The notes under the pieces were generated by a model. That model was given only the letters and a program-made list of their open reading frames with translations, did not search any database and was not told the origin of the DNA. From the NCBI GenBank assembly GCA_001627865.1, contig LUQO01000014.1, positions 1 to 62,406 on the forward strand: a stretch of DNA of 62,406 nucleotides, in the 5' to 3' direction. Shown here one piece after another: positions 8,638 to 17,020 of this stretch. Source of the DNA: SAR324 cluster bacterium REDSEA-S27_B3 (GTDB lineage Bacteria; SAR324; NAC60-12). Numbering within the stretch: the first letter of the stretch is position 1; every line of letters starts with the position of its first letter. The translations under genes were made by a program, and so were the position numbers.

Positions 8638-9837
8638 ATGAATAAAAAAAGTATCTTGAAAAAATTGACGCTTGTGGCTGTCGGAGCAATGATTCTTCCC
8701 GCTTTTGCTGCTGCTGAAGTCAAAATGGGAATAATTTTAGGCTTTACCGGCCCAATTGAATCCCTGACCCCGGATATGGGCAAATCAGCAGAACTGGCTT
8801 TTAAGGAAGCATCGGATTCAGGCCAGTTGCTGGGAGGACAGAAGGTCAGCGTCGTCCGTGGCGATTCAACATGCATTGACGCCGCGGCTGCAACTGCGGC
8901 AGCAGAAAGACTGATCACATCAGATAAAGTGGCCGGAATCATGGGAGCAGACTGCTCCGGAGTGACCACTGCAATTGCAAATAATGTTGCAATACCAAAC
9001 GGTGTTACCATGATTTCCCCCTCGGCAACTTCACCTGCCTTGAGCACAATCGCGGACAATGGCTATTTCTTCCGTACCGCGCCTTCTGACGCCCGTCAGG
9101 GACAGGTGCTGGCACAAATCACTATTGAGCGTGGTATCAACAATGTTGCTGTCACTTTCATTAACAATGATTACGGCAAAGGCTTGTCTGACTCATTTAT
9201 TAATGCATACAAGGGCCTGGGCGGAAAAGTCAGCGCCGTTGTTCCCCACGAAGCCGACAAAGCTGATTTCTCTGCTGAGGTGGCTACATTGGATGCTTCC
9301 GGAGCAGACGTTCTTGCAGTCTTCGGTTACGTCGACCAGGGTGGAAATCACATAATCCAGGGATCACTTGATGCTGGTTCTTTTGACAAGTTTATTTTAG
9401 CTGACGGAATGTATGGTGAATCTTTGCTGAAAAACATGGAAGGAAATCTTACAGGCACATTCGGAACAGTGCCTGGAACTGATTCAAAAGGGTCAGAGAC
9501 CTTTAAGGGAATGGCACAATCGGCGGGTATTACCGTTGGCGGTCCATTTACGGGCGAGTCCTATGACGCAGCAGCCCTGCTGATGCTTGCCATGCAGTCG
9601 GCAGGTTCCACAGACCGTGCAGCTATCGCCTCAAATGTTCTGGCGGTTGCCAACACACCCGGAGTAAAAATTATGCCTGGTGAACTGGCAAAAGGCTTGA
9701 GAATCCTGGCCAACGGCGGTGCTGTGGATTATGTAGGCGCCTCCAATGTTGAGTTGGTTGGCGGAGGAGAAGCTTCAGGTTCCTATCAGGAATTTGAAGT
9801 TAAAGGAAAAGCTTTCTCTACAGTACGTTTCCGCTAA
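8638..9837 (+). CDS. Branched-chain amino-acid-type periplasmic binding protein (LivJ/Peripla_BP_6 family), orphan
   Basis: 399 aa. The start at 8638 is preferred over 8623 because GAGGAGAAGT sits directly before it and the protein then begins with a clean Sec signal (MNKKSILKKLTLVAVGAM..., cleavage after AFAAA). The mature start VKMGIILGFTGPIESL is typical of LivJ-like type-1 binding proteins. Further family features are GADCSG, SPSATSPALS, FRTAPSDARQGQ and NNDYGKGL. Ligands of the family include branched-chain amino acids, amides and urea. No permease or ATPase genes adjoin it. The liv operon at 29284-33157 lacks a binding protein and is a candidate partner (inference). A hairpin follows at 9855-9883. 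Confidence 0.88.
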   Translation: MNKKSILKKLTLVAVGAMILPAFAAAEVKMGIILGFTGPIESLTPDMGKSAELAFKEASDSGQLLGGQKVSVVRGDSTCIDAAAATAAAERLITSDKVAGIMGADCSGVTTAIANNVAIPNGVTMISPSATSPALSTIADNGYFFRTAPSDARQGQVLAQITIERGINNVAVTFINNDYGKGLSDSFINAYKGLGGKVSAVVPHEADKADFSAEVATLDASGADVLAVFGYVDQGGNHIIQGSLDAGSFDKFILADGMYGESLLKNMEGNLTGTFGTVPGTDSKGSETFKGMAQSAGITVGGPFTGESYDAAALLMLAMQSAGSTDRAAIASNVLAVANTPGVKIMPGELAKGLRILANGGAVDYVGASNVELVGGGEASGSYQEFEVKGKAFSTVRFR

Positions 9838-9854
9838 GTCTTACCTAATTATTT

Positions 9855-9883
9855 CCCGGTGCTGGAGTCTTTTCAGTGCCGGG
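9855..9883. terminator. Hairpin terminator between convergent genes
   Basis: CCCGGTGCTG pairs with CAGTGCCGGG (10 bp with two G-U pairs) around a 9-base loop, between the binding-protein stop (9837) and the convergent response-regulator stop (9888). T-tract is weak on either side, but position and stem suit a shared terminator. Confidence 0.6.
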
Positions 9884-9887
9884 ATAA

Positions 9888-10916
9888 CTATGGCAAATAA
9901 AGTTCGAAACCAATCACACCTTCCGATTCTTCTGAAAACAGAATAATCATTCCTCCCATTTTTTCCATACTATCCCGAATTCGAGAAAGAGCAGGTGCAG
10001 ACTCTAGCATTGTTAGGGTTGTGTTTTTGGCTGAATTCCGAACATCTTTTATGCTGATTTGAAAGCTATATTTTTTTTCAGCATTAATTTCCGGCAATAC
10101 AACATTGGACTTATTTGCCGGAACAGCCCCCTCCTTTAGTTGTAAATCATTTTCCGGTGCTGTTAAGGCCAGTAAATCCAAGGCTGACATCAGAATCTCC
10201 AGCAAATACAACGGTGCAGACCGTATTGAATCGATTTCTGGATCCCGGATAAATTCCAATTTGCGTCCGGAATGCTGTAAATTAAACATCTTATCCAGCA
10301 AAGAACAAATCCGATCCAGAGAGCATTCATCTGTCTGTGACAAACCAGTAAAATACTGCAAATCGTCAGAAAGAACTCTTGATTGCTGGCGCCATTTCCG
10401 GAATTCTTTCTGTATCTCTCCGGAAAGGGCTTCTTCTACATTTTCAGTTAAATCCAAAGTGTCTTTCAGCCACTTACTCAATGTGTTAAGCATCCAATTA
10501 ACGCCTGACAATGTTGCGGCTGTATACTGAGAATCTGGTGGAATCTGCCCGCTGTACAGCGCCATTTCCACAGTTGCCAGTAATTCACGACGCTTAAACG
10601 GCTTAACAATATAACCTGAAGGGGTGGTTTCTTTTGCTCGTTCAATAATGGATTCATTGGTAAATGAGGTTAGATACACAACGGGGAGTTGGAACCGTTT
10701 CCGGAGTTGAAGTGCGGTTTCGATTCCGTCCATTTCTCCTGCCAGCAGGATATCTACAAGTACTAAATCCACCAACTGTTTTTCCAGTGCCTTCAATGCC
10801 TCTTCTCCTGAAGAACAAACCAGCGGAACTTCATGTCCTGCTTCACGGAGACAGAAAAGAATATCATCTGCTACAATTGCTTCATCCTCAATGATCAGGA
10901 TTCTTCCTTTGACCAT
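9888..10916 (-). CDS. Response regulator: receiver domain plus degenerate histidine-kinase-like domain
   Basis: 342 aa. Residues 1-120 are a complete receiver domain: acidic pocket Glu10/Asp11, phospho-acceptor Asp55 (LVLVDIL), Thr83/Ser84 and Lys105 (VKPF). Residues about 145-342 contain no helix-turn-helix, GGDEF, EAL or HD-GYP. The end (ALSRIRDSMEKMGG ... VIGFELYLP) is laid out like the last part of a histidine-kinase ATPase domain. The G-boxes and N-box Asn are not recognisable, so it looks like a pseudokinase. AAGGAG precedes the start, 1 bp after the kinase stop; kinase and regulator form one operon. Output probably works by protein contact rather than DNA binding (inference). Confidence 0.82.
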   Translation of the reverse strand: MVKGRILIIEDEAIVADDILFCLREAGHEVPLVCSSGEEALKALEKQLVDLVLVDILLAGEMDGIETALQLRKRFQLPVVYLTSFTNESIIERAKETTPSGYIVKPFKRRELLATVEMALYSGQIPPDSQYTAATLSGVNWMLNTLSKWLKDTLDLTENVEEALSGEIQKEFRKWRQQSRVLSDDLQYFTGLSQTDECSLDRICSLLDKMFNLQHSGRKLEFIRDPEIDSIRSAPLYLLEILMSALDLLALTAPENDLQLKEGAVPANKSNVVLPEINAEKKYSFQISIKDVRNSAKNTTLTMLESAPALSRIRDSMEKMGGMIILFSEESEGVIGFELYLP

Positions 10917-10917
10917 T

Positions 10918-12399
10918 TTACTCCTTAAATTTCAGTTCAAAATAAGTTCCGTTGTCACTTTTGAGACTGTACTCACCTTTCAGCTGCTGAGAGAGGATTT
11001 GTATCAGCCTCATTCCTGTACTGTGAGGATCCTGTAAATTCTGATTTGGAGGCAGACCTGGTCCATCATCAGCAACTGAAAGAAAAATACGATTTCCAGG
11101 TAAAATTTTCAATTTAATGCTAAGCTTTCCTTTCCGCCCTACAGTAAAAGCATATTTCAATGAATTGGTAATTAATTCATTGATAATCAGGCCGCAGGAA
11201 ATTGTGTGATTGACATCCAATGTCATCGGCTCCAGGTCCAAATCCAGAACGACCTGATCAGCATTAATTCCTAAAGAAGTAAGCAACTCTTTGCTCAAGT
11301 GTGAAATAAAATCAGGTAAATCTATGTTAGACAATGAAGTGGATTGATACAATTTTTCATGAACCATCGACATGGTTTGAATACGCTGCTGCAAATCACG
11401 CATCATGATCTCTAATTGCTCATCATGAATATGTCTGAATTGTAAGCGCAACATGCTTGAAATGATCTGCATGTTGTTCTTTACACGATGATGCACCTCC
11501 TGCAGAAGCACTTCTTTTTCCTGTAAAGATGATTTCAGCCATGTTTCCGCTTTAGTGCGTTCCCTGTTTTCATCCTGCAGTTTTTTATTAGCTGAACGCA
11601 ATTCATCCGTTCGTTCAAGCACTTGTTCTTCAAGCGTGTTTTTGTAACCCAGTAATTCTTTCTCTGCGCTTGTACGCCGAATGAGCTCTGAATTGAGTTG
11701 GTGATAGTAATCCTGCAGCTTTTTACGCATTCGATTGAAAGCCACTACCACTTCATTCAATTCATCCTTTCGCCGATGTCGATGCAATTCTAAAGGTGAA
11801 TCCAGTTTTTCAGGTGTAATTTCATGGGCATACCGAGCCATTGTGCCCAAGTGACGAGTAATCAAAAACTGAACTAATACAATAATGAATCCGGAAATCA
11901 AAAAGGTTTTGATCCCCTGAGTAAGCAGGATGATCAGAAGCTTATCCCAAAGCCTGGCATAAACCTCATTGAGAGAAGCCAATAACCGCAATTCTCCTAA
12001 TTCAAATAACTCCGATTGATGCGTGTAACGTAATGGGAATCGATACTCTAAAAACTGTTCTTCAATTACTTCCCCTTGTACCAATAAAACCCCTTCAGGA
12101 GATTGAATCTCAGCATATTCCATATCCGGCAACTGCACCACGCCTTCAAGCAGCACCTCAGCTTGTCGTAAATCTGTCATCCAAAGACTGTTTACTATCC
12201 CCCCCAGGTAACTGCTTTGAATTTGGGACATTCGCTCCTCAATCAGGTCAACATCACGTCGATAATCTGTATATAGCTGATAACCTGTCCCCAGTAAAGT
12301 AATCAGGGAACTTGCCAAAAGGATATACACTATTAATCGTCTGCTGATAGATTCAAAGTCAAACAGTCTTTGAGAGGTTAAACTGATTATTTTATTCAT
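10918..12399 (-). CDS. Membrane sensor histidine kinase, HisKA_2 type
   Basis: 493 aa. A membrane helix at about 21-42 and another at about 153-181 enclose a periplasmic sensor of about 110 residues that I cannot assign. A HAMP-like linker (about 182-235) and a coiled coil (about 236-295) follow. The phosphorylation box is EVHHRVKNN at 301-309, the HisKA_2 form with His303. The ATPase part has the N-box INELITNSLKYAF (406-418), G1 ADDGPGLP (443-450) and GMRLIQIL. All catalytic pieces are present. It is the first gene of a minus-strand pair with the response regulator. It is transcribed away from an unknown gene and a sugar-type binding protein that may supply its periplasmic ligand signal (inference). 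Confidence 0.9.
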   Translation of the reverse strand: MNKIISLTSQRLFDFESISRRLIVYILLASSLITLLGTGYQLYTDYRRDVDLIEERMSQIQSSYLGGIVNSLWMTDLRQAEVLLEGVVQLPDMEYAEIQSPEGVLLVQGEVIEEQFLEYRFPLRYTHQSELFELGELRLLASLNEVYARLWDKLLIILLTQGIKTFLISGFIIVLVQFLITRHLGTMARYAHEITPEKLDSPLELHRHRRKDELNEVVVAFNRMRKKLQDYYHQLNSELIRRTSAEKELLGYKNTLEEQVLERTDELRSANKKLQDENRERTKAETWLKSSLQEKEVLLQEVHHRVKNNMQIISSMLRLQFRHIHDEQLEIMMRDLQQRIQTMSMVHEKLYQSTSLSNIDLPDFISHLSKELLTSLGINADQVVLDLDLEPMTLDVNHTISCGLIINELITNSLKYAFTVGRKGKLSIKLKILPGNRIFLSVADDGPGLPPNQNLQDPHSTGMRLIQILSQQLKGEYSLKSDNGTYFELKFKE

Positions 12400-12578
12400 A
12401 GTTCATTTCTGTGAAGAAAAATATCGCAAGTCTCGATAAAAATAAGTATGCTTTGCATTGATTATATCACGGCTACATCGTAAAAAGACCTAAATCCTTG
12501 TCATTTTAACTAAAGCGGGAAATCCTGCAATAGCTACTGCGTAATATCATTAAGATTTATCCACTCAACCTACAAGAC

Positions 12579-12617
12579 CCCCGCACCTAAATAGCCAGAA
12601 ACTCATTGGGTGCGGGG
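12579..12617. promoter_or_regulatory. Strong inverted repeat in the divergent sensor-kinase promoter region
   Basis: CCCCGCACC and GGTGCGGGG pair perfectly over 9 bp around a 21-base spacer, in a GC-poor gap between the kinase start (12399) and the unknown gene at 12660. It is far GC-richer than its surroundings. It could be a transcription-attenuating hairpin ahead of 12660 or a regulator site. The rest of this 260-bp gap holds no gene I can see. Confidence 0.5.
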
Positions 12618-12659
12618 TGTGGTTAAGATATTTTACTAATTCATCAAACAAAGCAAACC

Positions 12660-13253
12660 ATGAAAAACGATGCATTCAGCTTTCCGCAGGAGGAATTTCA
12701 TCGTGAATTGCAAGTAAGCCGTAATAAAGTTCAAATCATGGAATCAACACTTTCAGATTTCCTTGAAGAGTTGAGTTTTGTACACAAACAATCATTGCAG
12801 CTGAATGGCCCTCGTGGTGAAGTCATTTCCGGAGCACTTGCAGATTTGCTGGAGGAACTGCGTTTTACCAACAAACAACTGGCCTCATTGCAAGGAAATC
12901 TGGATGATGCCATTCAAACTGCATTTGAGCAGGATGCCGGTCAGCGCCTGAGAGAAATGCTGGTCCAGCTGATGACACTTTCCCTCCTGCATTGGGAAGA
13001 AACCACGGGAACCACAAAAATCGAACTTGCCGAACAAAGCGGAATATGGAAAGTCCACCTGGACAAAGGCTACTTTCGATTAAGAACATTTGACCGCTAT
13101 CTCAGTGTTCCCAGTGTTCCCAAGAAACCCCGCTGGAAAGATGTAACCCGAACAGCACGTTATGTTCTTGCCTCCGGAGAATCTTCGGTTTCCGATAAGC
13201 TGCGGTTGACCCTGAAAGAGTTTCAAAAACATCTTTTACAAGCTGCCCATTGA
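12660..13253 (+). CDS. Unknown soluble protein with an internal helical repeat
   Basis: 197 aa, no signal peptide or membrane segment. I do not recognise a family. The N-terminal half contains two related helical units: LSDFLEELSFVHKQSLQL (about 31-48) and LADLLEELRFTNKQLASL (about 62-79). The pattern is L-x-D-L/F-LEEL-x-F-x-x-KQ. The C-terminal half is a compact, Trp-containing region (LLHWEETTGTTKIEL ... GIWKVHL) followed by a basic tail. Codon use resembles the neighbours. It is divergent from the sensor kinase and lies upstream of a binding-protein gene, so a role in the same signalling unit is possible but unproven. No clear Shine-Dalgarno precedes the ATG. Confidence 0.6.
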   Translation: MKNDAFSFPQEEFHRELQVSRNKVQIMESTLSDFLEELSFVHKQSLQLNGPRGEVISGALADLLEELRFTNKQLASLQGNLDDAIQTAFEQDAGQRLREMLVQLMTLSLLHWEETTGTTKIELAEQSGIWKVHLDKGYFRLRTFDRYLSVPSVPKKPRWKDVTRTARYVLASGESSVSDKLRLTLKEFQKHLLQAAH

Positions 13254-13419
13254 ACCACACTTTATTTCTTTTTCCTGCCTTTCCTCTCTCCTTGATCTGA
13301 AATCAACAAATTAATACTTTTTTTATGCCATCTAACTCTTTGATAATATTGGTTTAGTTAAATGTTTTTACCGATTTTTCCAGAAAAATATCTTGTTCGA
13401 ATTAAATAAATGCAGTTAG

Positions 13420-14613
13420 ATGGTGTTGAAAAATCGGAACAGTGTTCCCTTACTGTTAATACCTTTGATGTGGAGGATCTGGCAAATTAAAATTTCATAC
13501 ATATTCTGCTTATCCTCCCTGCTGTTTTTGTGCTTGATATGCACATCAGCAGCATTTGCTGTATCAACTTCATCATCGGGCAAGTTACATAGTTTGGCCT
13601 TTTTTGCACCACGTGGTGAAGGTGATCCGTTTTGGGGTCTGTTCATCAATTATATGCAAAAAGCAGCGGACGATCTGAATACGGAATTAAGGCTCCATTA
13701 TGCAGAGGGTAACCGTGAAAGGATGCGAGAACAAATTGCAAAAGAGGCAAAATCTGAAAACCGAGCAGATGTTTTGGTATTTCCTAATTTCAAAAAAGGT
13801 GGTGAAACTTTTTTGAAAATTATAGAAGAAAATCAAGTGCCGGCCTTTGTAGTCAATTCTGGATTCACGGAGGACGAACAAGTTGGACAGCCCCGGGGGA
13901 AATTCAAATACTGGATAGGCGAATTGCTTCCGGATGAGCAGGAAGTGGGGGCACAGCTGGCAAAAATACTGATTGATGAAGGATTGCGAAGCAAATCAGG
14001 AGGAAACGACCCATCCCTGGAAATGGTCGGTATTACAGGAATTATCTCTGATTATGCGGCAATACAGCGTACTAAGGGTTTACAGCTCATAGCGAATAAT
14101 TATCCTGAAATACGTTTACGACAAATTGTTCCTGCAAATTGGAGCGAGAATGATGCCGCAACAAGCTTTTCGATGTTAAAACGGCGTTATCCTAATGTGA
14201 CACTGGTCTGGAGCGCAAGTGATGTTATGGCACAAGGGGTTATACGCAGCGCGAAAAAACTCGGTCTCGTTTCCGGTGAAGACTTTTTAGTCGGGGGAAT
14301 TGATTGGGCTAATGCGGGATTGCAGTCAGTAAGTACAGGAGATCAGCATGTTAGCATTGGCGGACATTTTTTGGAAGGCGGATGGGCAGTCGTGATGATC
14401 TATGATTACTTGCAGGGTAATGATTTTGAAAAATTAAATCTTCGCTGGCGCTCAAGCATGAGCAGTGTAACTGCTCCGGAATGGAATACACAAAAGAAAC
14501 TAAGAGAAAGAATACAACCTGAATTAATTGATTTTAAGCGCTATTCTCGTTTTTTGAATCCAGAAAAATCTTCTTACGATTTCAAACTGGAATCACTGTT
14601 TGTTGAAAATTAG
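13420..14613 (+). CDS. Sugar-type periplasmic binding protein (Peripla_BP_4/LacI-like fold), possible sensor partner
   Basis: 397 aa. An N-terminal hydrophobic segment (about 24-47, ending SAAFA) serves as export signal. The mature part begins with LAFFAPRGEGDPFWGLF, the pattern of galactose/ribose-type binding proteins (a statement about handling by beta-strand then DPFW pocket). VGITGIISDYAAIQR, WSASDVMAQGV and VGGIDWANAGLQ match the hinge and second lobe. No permease of the matching type (RbsC-like) is near. The gene lies beside a membrane histidine kinase, and such orphan proteins elsewhere act as ligand-presenting partners of kinases (LuxP/ChvE style). It may sense the sugar carried by the importer that follows. 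Confidence 0.8.
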   Translation: MVLKNRNSVPLLLIPLMWRIWQIKISYIFCLSSLLFLCLICTSAAFAVSTSSSGKLHSLAFFAPRGEGDPFWGLFINYMQKAADDLNTELRLHYAEGNRERMREQIAKEAKSENRADVLVFPNFKKGGETFLKIIEENQVPAFVVNSGFTEDEQVGQPRGKFKYWIGELLPDEQEVGAQLAKILIDEGLRSKSGGNDPSLEMVGITGIISDYAAIQRTKGLQLIANNYPEIRLRQIVPANWSENDAATSFSMLKRRYPNVTLVWSASDVMAQGVIRSAKKLGLVSGEDFLVGGIDWANAGLQSVSTGDQHVSIGGHFLEGGWAVVMIYDYLQGNDFEKLNLRWRSSMSSVTAPEWNTQKKLRERIQPELIDFKRYSRFLNPEKSSYDFKLESLFVEN

Positions 14614-14655
14614 GATAGTGCCGGGAACTTGCGGCTGCTTATCAGCCGGAAGCTG

Positions 14656-14678
14656 CAGATGTCGATGGTCGGCATCTG
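14656..14678 (+). terminator. Hairpin after the sugar-type binding-protein gene
   Basis: CAGATGTCGA pairs with TCGGCATCTG (10 bp, one G-U) around a 3-base loop, followed by TTGTT. A second, smaller stem (CGGCTG/CAGCCG) lies just upstream. Together they separate this gene from the ABC operon at 14745. Confidence 0.55.
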
Positions 14679-14744
14679 TTGTTAAAGTGGGAACCATCAG
14701 TGATGGCGGTTTCCTTGTAATATAACTTGTTATGGAGATAAACA

Positions 14745-16016
14745 ATGTTAAAACAAGTTTTAATATCCACAGCAGGCTTTCTTTTTGCCACGGCTGTATC
14801 ACTGAGTCCGGCAATGGCTGGGGGTGAAGCGGAAGTTCTGCACTGGTGGACGTCCGGTGGTGAAGCCGCGGCATTAAAAGTCCTTAAAGATGATTTTGCC
14901 GGAAATGGCGGAACATGGAAAGACATGCCTGTTGCAGGCGGTGGAGGTGATGCCGCCATGCAGACCTTGAAGGCAAGAGTAGTTGCTGGTGATCCCCCAA
15001 CTGCGGCACAGATCAAGGGCCCAAGTATTCAGGAATGGGATGATGAAGGTGTTGTAGGACCTCCTTACCACGTGGATGCTGTAGCAAAGGCTCAGAACTG
15101 GGATTCTCTGCTCAGCGCGCAGGTGGCGAATCACATGAAGTGTGACGGATTCACCAAGTACTGCGCCGCTCCGGTAAACATTCACCGTATTGACTGGTTC
15201 TGGGCAAACAAAAAAGTTCTGGACGCACATGGACTGACAATGCCAACTTCCTGGGATGAATTCAATGCCGCGGCAAGTAAACTTCAAGCCGCAGGAATTA
15301 TTCCACTGGCACACGGAAGCCAACCCTGGCAGGACGCTACAGTATTTGAAGCGGTTGCTCTGGGAGTAGGTGGAAATGAGTTCTACCAGAAGGCCATTGT
15401 TGAACTGAACATGGACGCACTAAGCGGGGCTACGATGGTTAAGGTTTTCGACCAGATGAGAACCCTTCAGGGATTCACTGATGAGGGAGCACCTGGACGT
15501 GACTGGAATGTCGCCACAGGCATGGTAATGGAAGGCAAAGCTGCTTTCCAGATAATGGGTGACTGGGCCAAAGGTGAATTCACAAATGCCGGTCTAAAGC
15601 CGGGCATAGACTACTATTGTCTGCCTACACCTTCAGACCATGGTTATTTGTATAATGTTGACAGCTTCATTTTCTATTCCATGGATGGGAAGAGTAAAAT
15701 TGAAGGTCAGAAACTGCTTGGCAGCCTGATGATGGGGAAGAACTTCCAGAAAGTCTTTAACCTTTACAAAGGCTCTATACCCGCACGTCTCGACGTTCCT
15801 ATGGATGAGTTCGACATGTGTGCCAAGGGGTCCGCGGCAGATCTGAATTACTCAGCAATGACCGGAGGTCTGCAGCCAAGTTTTGCTCACGGAATGGCAC
15901 TGCGTCTTGCGCAAAAAGGTGCAATACAAGACGTTGTTACAGAGCATTTCAACTCTAACATGTCTTCCCATGAAGCAACAAGAAGACTTGCTCAAGCTGT
16001 GAAAGCATCCTTATAA
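14745..16016 (+). CDS. Glucose/aldose-type ABC transporter binding protein
   Basis: 423 aa with a Sec signal (about 1-25, cleavage after AMA). The mature N-terminus GGEAEVLHWWTSGGEAAAL and the segment WDEFNAAASKLQAAGI are characteristic of the SBP_bac_1 proteins of the GtsA/GlcS-like glucose-mannose group. Trp residues in WNVATGMVMEGKAAFQIMGDW fit the sugar pocket. TATGGAG precedes the ATG. It heads the operon binding protein, permease, permease, ATPase, and a terminator-like hairpin follows it. Given the xylose-oxidation genes downstream, D-xylose or a mixture of aldoses is a plausible cargo (inference). Confidence 0.88.
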   Translation: MLKQVLISTAGFLFATAVSLSPAMAGGEAEVLHWWTSGGEAAALKVLKDDFAGNGGTWKDMPVAGGGGDAAMQTLKARVVAGDPPTAAQIKGPSIQEWDDEGVVGPPYHVDAVAKAQNWDSLLSAQVANHMKCDGFTKYCAAPVNIHRIDWFWANKKVLDAHGLTMPTSWDEFNAAASKLQAAGIIPLAHGSQPWQDATVFEAVALGVGGNEFYQKAIVELNMDALSGATMVKVFDQMRTLQGFTDEGAPGRDWNVATGMVMEGKAAFQIMGDWAKGEFTNAGLKPGIDYYCLPTPSDHGYLYNVDSFIFYSMDGKSKIEGQKLLGSLMMGKNFQKVFNLYKGSIPARLDVPMDEFDMCAKGSAADLNYSAMTGGLQPSFAHGMALRLAQKGAIQDVVTEHFNSNMSSHEATRRLAQAVKASL

Positions 16017-16056
16017 TATCCGATTCCCGCTCACTTTCTTCTAAGGGAATCATTAT

Positions 16057-16103
16057 AACGCACCCTCCCAGATCTTTTGATTGATCCTCCTGGAGGGTGC
16101 GTT
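16057..16103 (+). terminator. Intercistronic terminator-like hairpin after the binding-protein gene
   Basis: ACGCACCCTCC and GGAGGGTGCGT pair perfectly over 11 bp, followed by TTATT. It sits 41 bp after the binding-protein stop and 39 bp before the first permease, where partial termination would lower permease output. Confidence 0.8.
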
Positions 16104-16141
16104 TATTATAATCATTTAAACAAATAATCATCACAGAATCC

Positions 16142-17020
16142 ATGTTCTACTGGCTGCAGAAAAACCTTCCAAGAATAGTTATCTCACCGTCTTTTGCTGT
16201 CATACTGTGGTTTGTCTATGGATTCATCATCTGGACTTTTTACGTCTCATTCACAAAGTCCAAGATGCTGCCGCGCTACGATTTCTGGGGAATACAACAG
16301 CATTTCCGCTTGTGGTCGAATATGCGCTGGTACACAGCGGTGGAAAATCTGCTGATATTCACCGTCCTTTTTGTCGTACTCTGTATCCTGATCGGAATTT
16401 TACTTGCAATTTTGCTTGACCAGAAAATCAGGACAGAAGGATTTTTGAGGACAATTTATCTTTACCCGATGGCCCTCTCATTCATTGTCACAGGAACCGC
16501 GTGGAAATGGATACTTAACCCAACTTTGGGAATTCAAAAACTTTTTAGAGACCTGGGCTTTACAGACTTTACTTTTGACTGGCTTGTTAACAGAGAAATG
16601 TCGATTTATACCATTGTGATTGCTGCAGTCTGGCAGTCCTCTGGATTTGTCATGGCCCTGTTCCTGGCAGGATTGCGTTCAGTGGATGATGAAATTATCA
16701 AAGCAGCCAAAATTGACGGAGCCGGTCTGTACAGTATTTACATTACCATCATTCTGCCGATGCTGCGGCCTGTCTTCATGAGTTCCATCGTGATCCTGAT
16801 ACATATATCTATTAAGAGTTATGACCTGGTGATCGCACTGACAGCAGGTGGACCGGGAACATCTTCAGACATGCCTGCGGTATTCATGACACAAATGGCT
16901 TTTCACCGCAGCGAAATCGGAATGGCATCTGCCAGCGCTGTAATGATGTTTCTCACTGTATTGGCAATCATTGTACCCTACCTTTATTCTGAATTAAGGA
17001 GGCAGGATGCAAGCCGCTGA
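16142..17020 (+). CDS. Aldose ABC transporter permease 1 (MalF-like)
   Basis: 292 aa, six predicted membrane segments. The EAA loop (DDEIIKAAKIDGAG ... ILPMLRP) is intact and marks the contact with the ATPase. The AGGPGTSSDMP segment after it is typical of carbohydrate-uptake (CUT1) permeases. Its stop overlaps the start of the next permease by 14 bp, which implies coupled translation and a heterodimeric channel. It is separated from the binding-protein gene by a hairpin. Confidence 0.9.
   Translation: MFYWLQKNLPRIVISPSFAVILWFVYGFIIWTFYVSFTKSKMLPRYDFWGIQQHFRLWSNMRWYTAVENLLIFTVLFVVLCILIGILLAILLDQKIRTEGFLRTIYLYPMALSFIVTGTAWKWILNPTLGIQKLFRDLGFTDFTFDWLVNREMSIYTIVIAAVWQSSGFVMALFLAGLRSVDDEIIKAAKIDGAGLYSIYITIILPMLRPVFMSSIVILIHISIKSYDLVIALTAGGPGTSSDMPAVFMTQMAFHRSEIGMASASAVMMFLTVLAIIVPYLYSELRRQDASR

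Noticed and set aside
13105..13122. Short direct repeat CAGTGTTCC CAGTGTTCC
   Set aside because: It only encodes a Ser-Val-Pro repeat inside the 12660 protein and has no sign of mobility.
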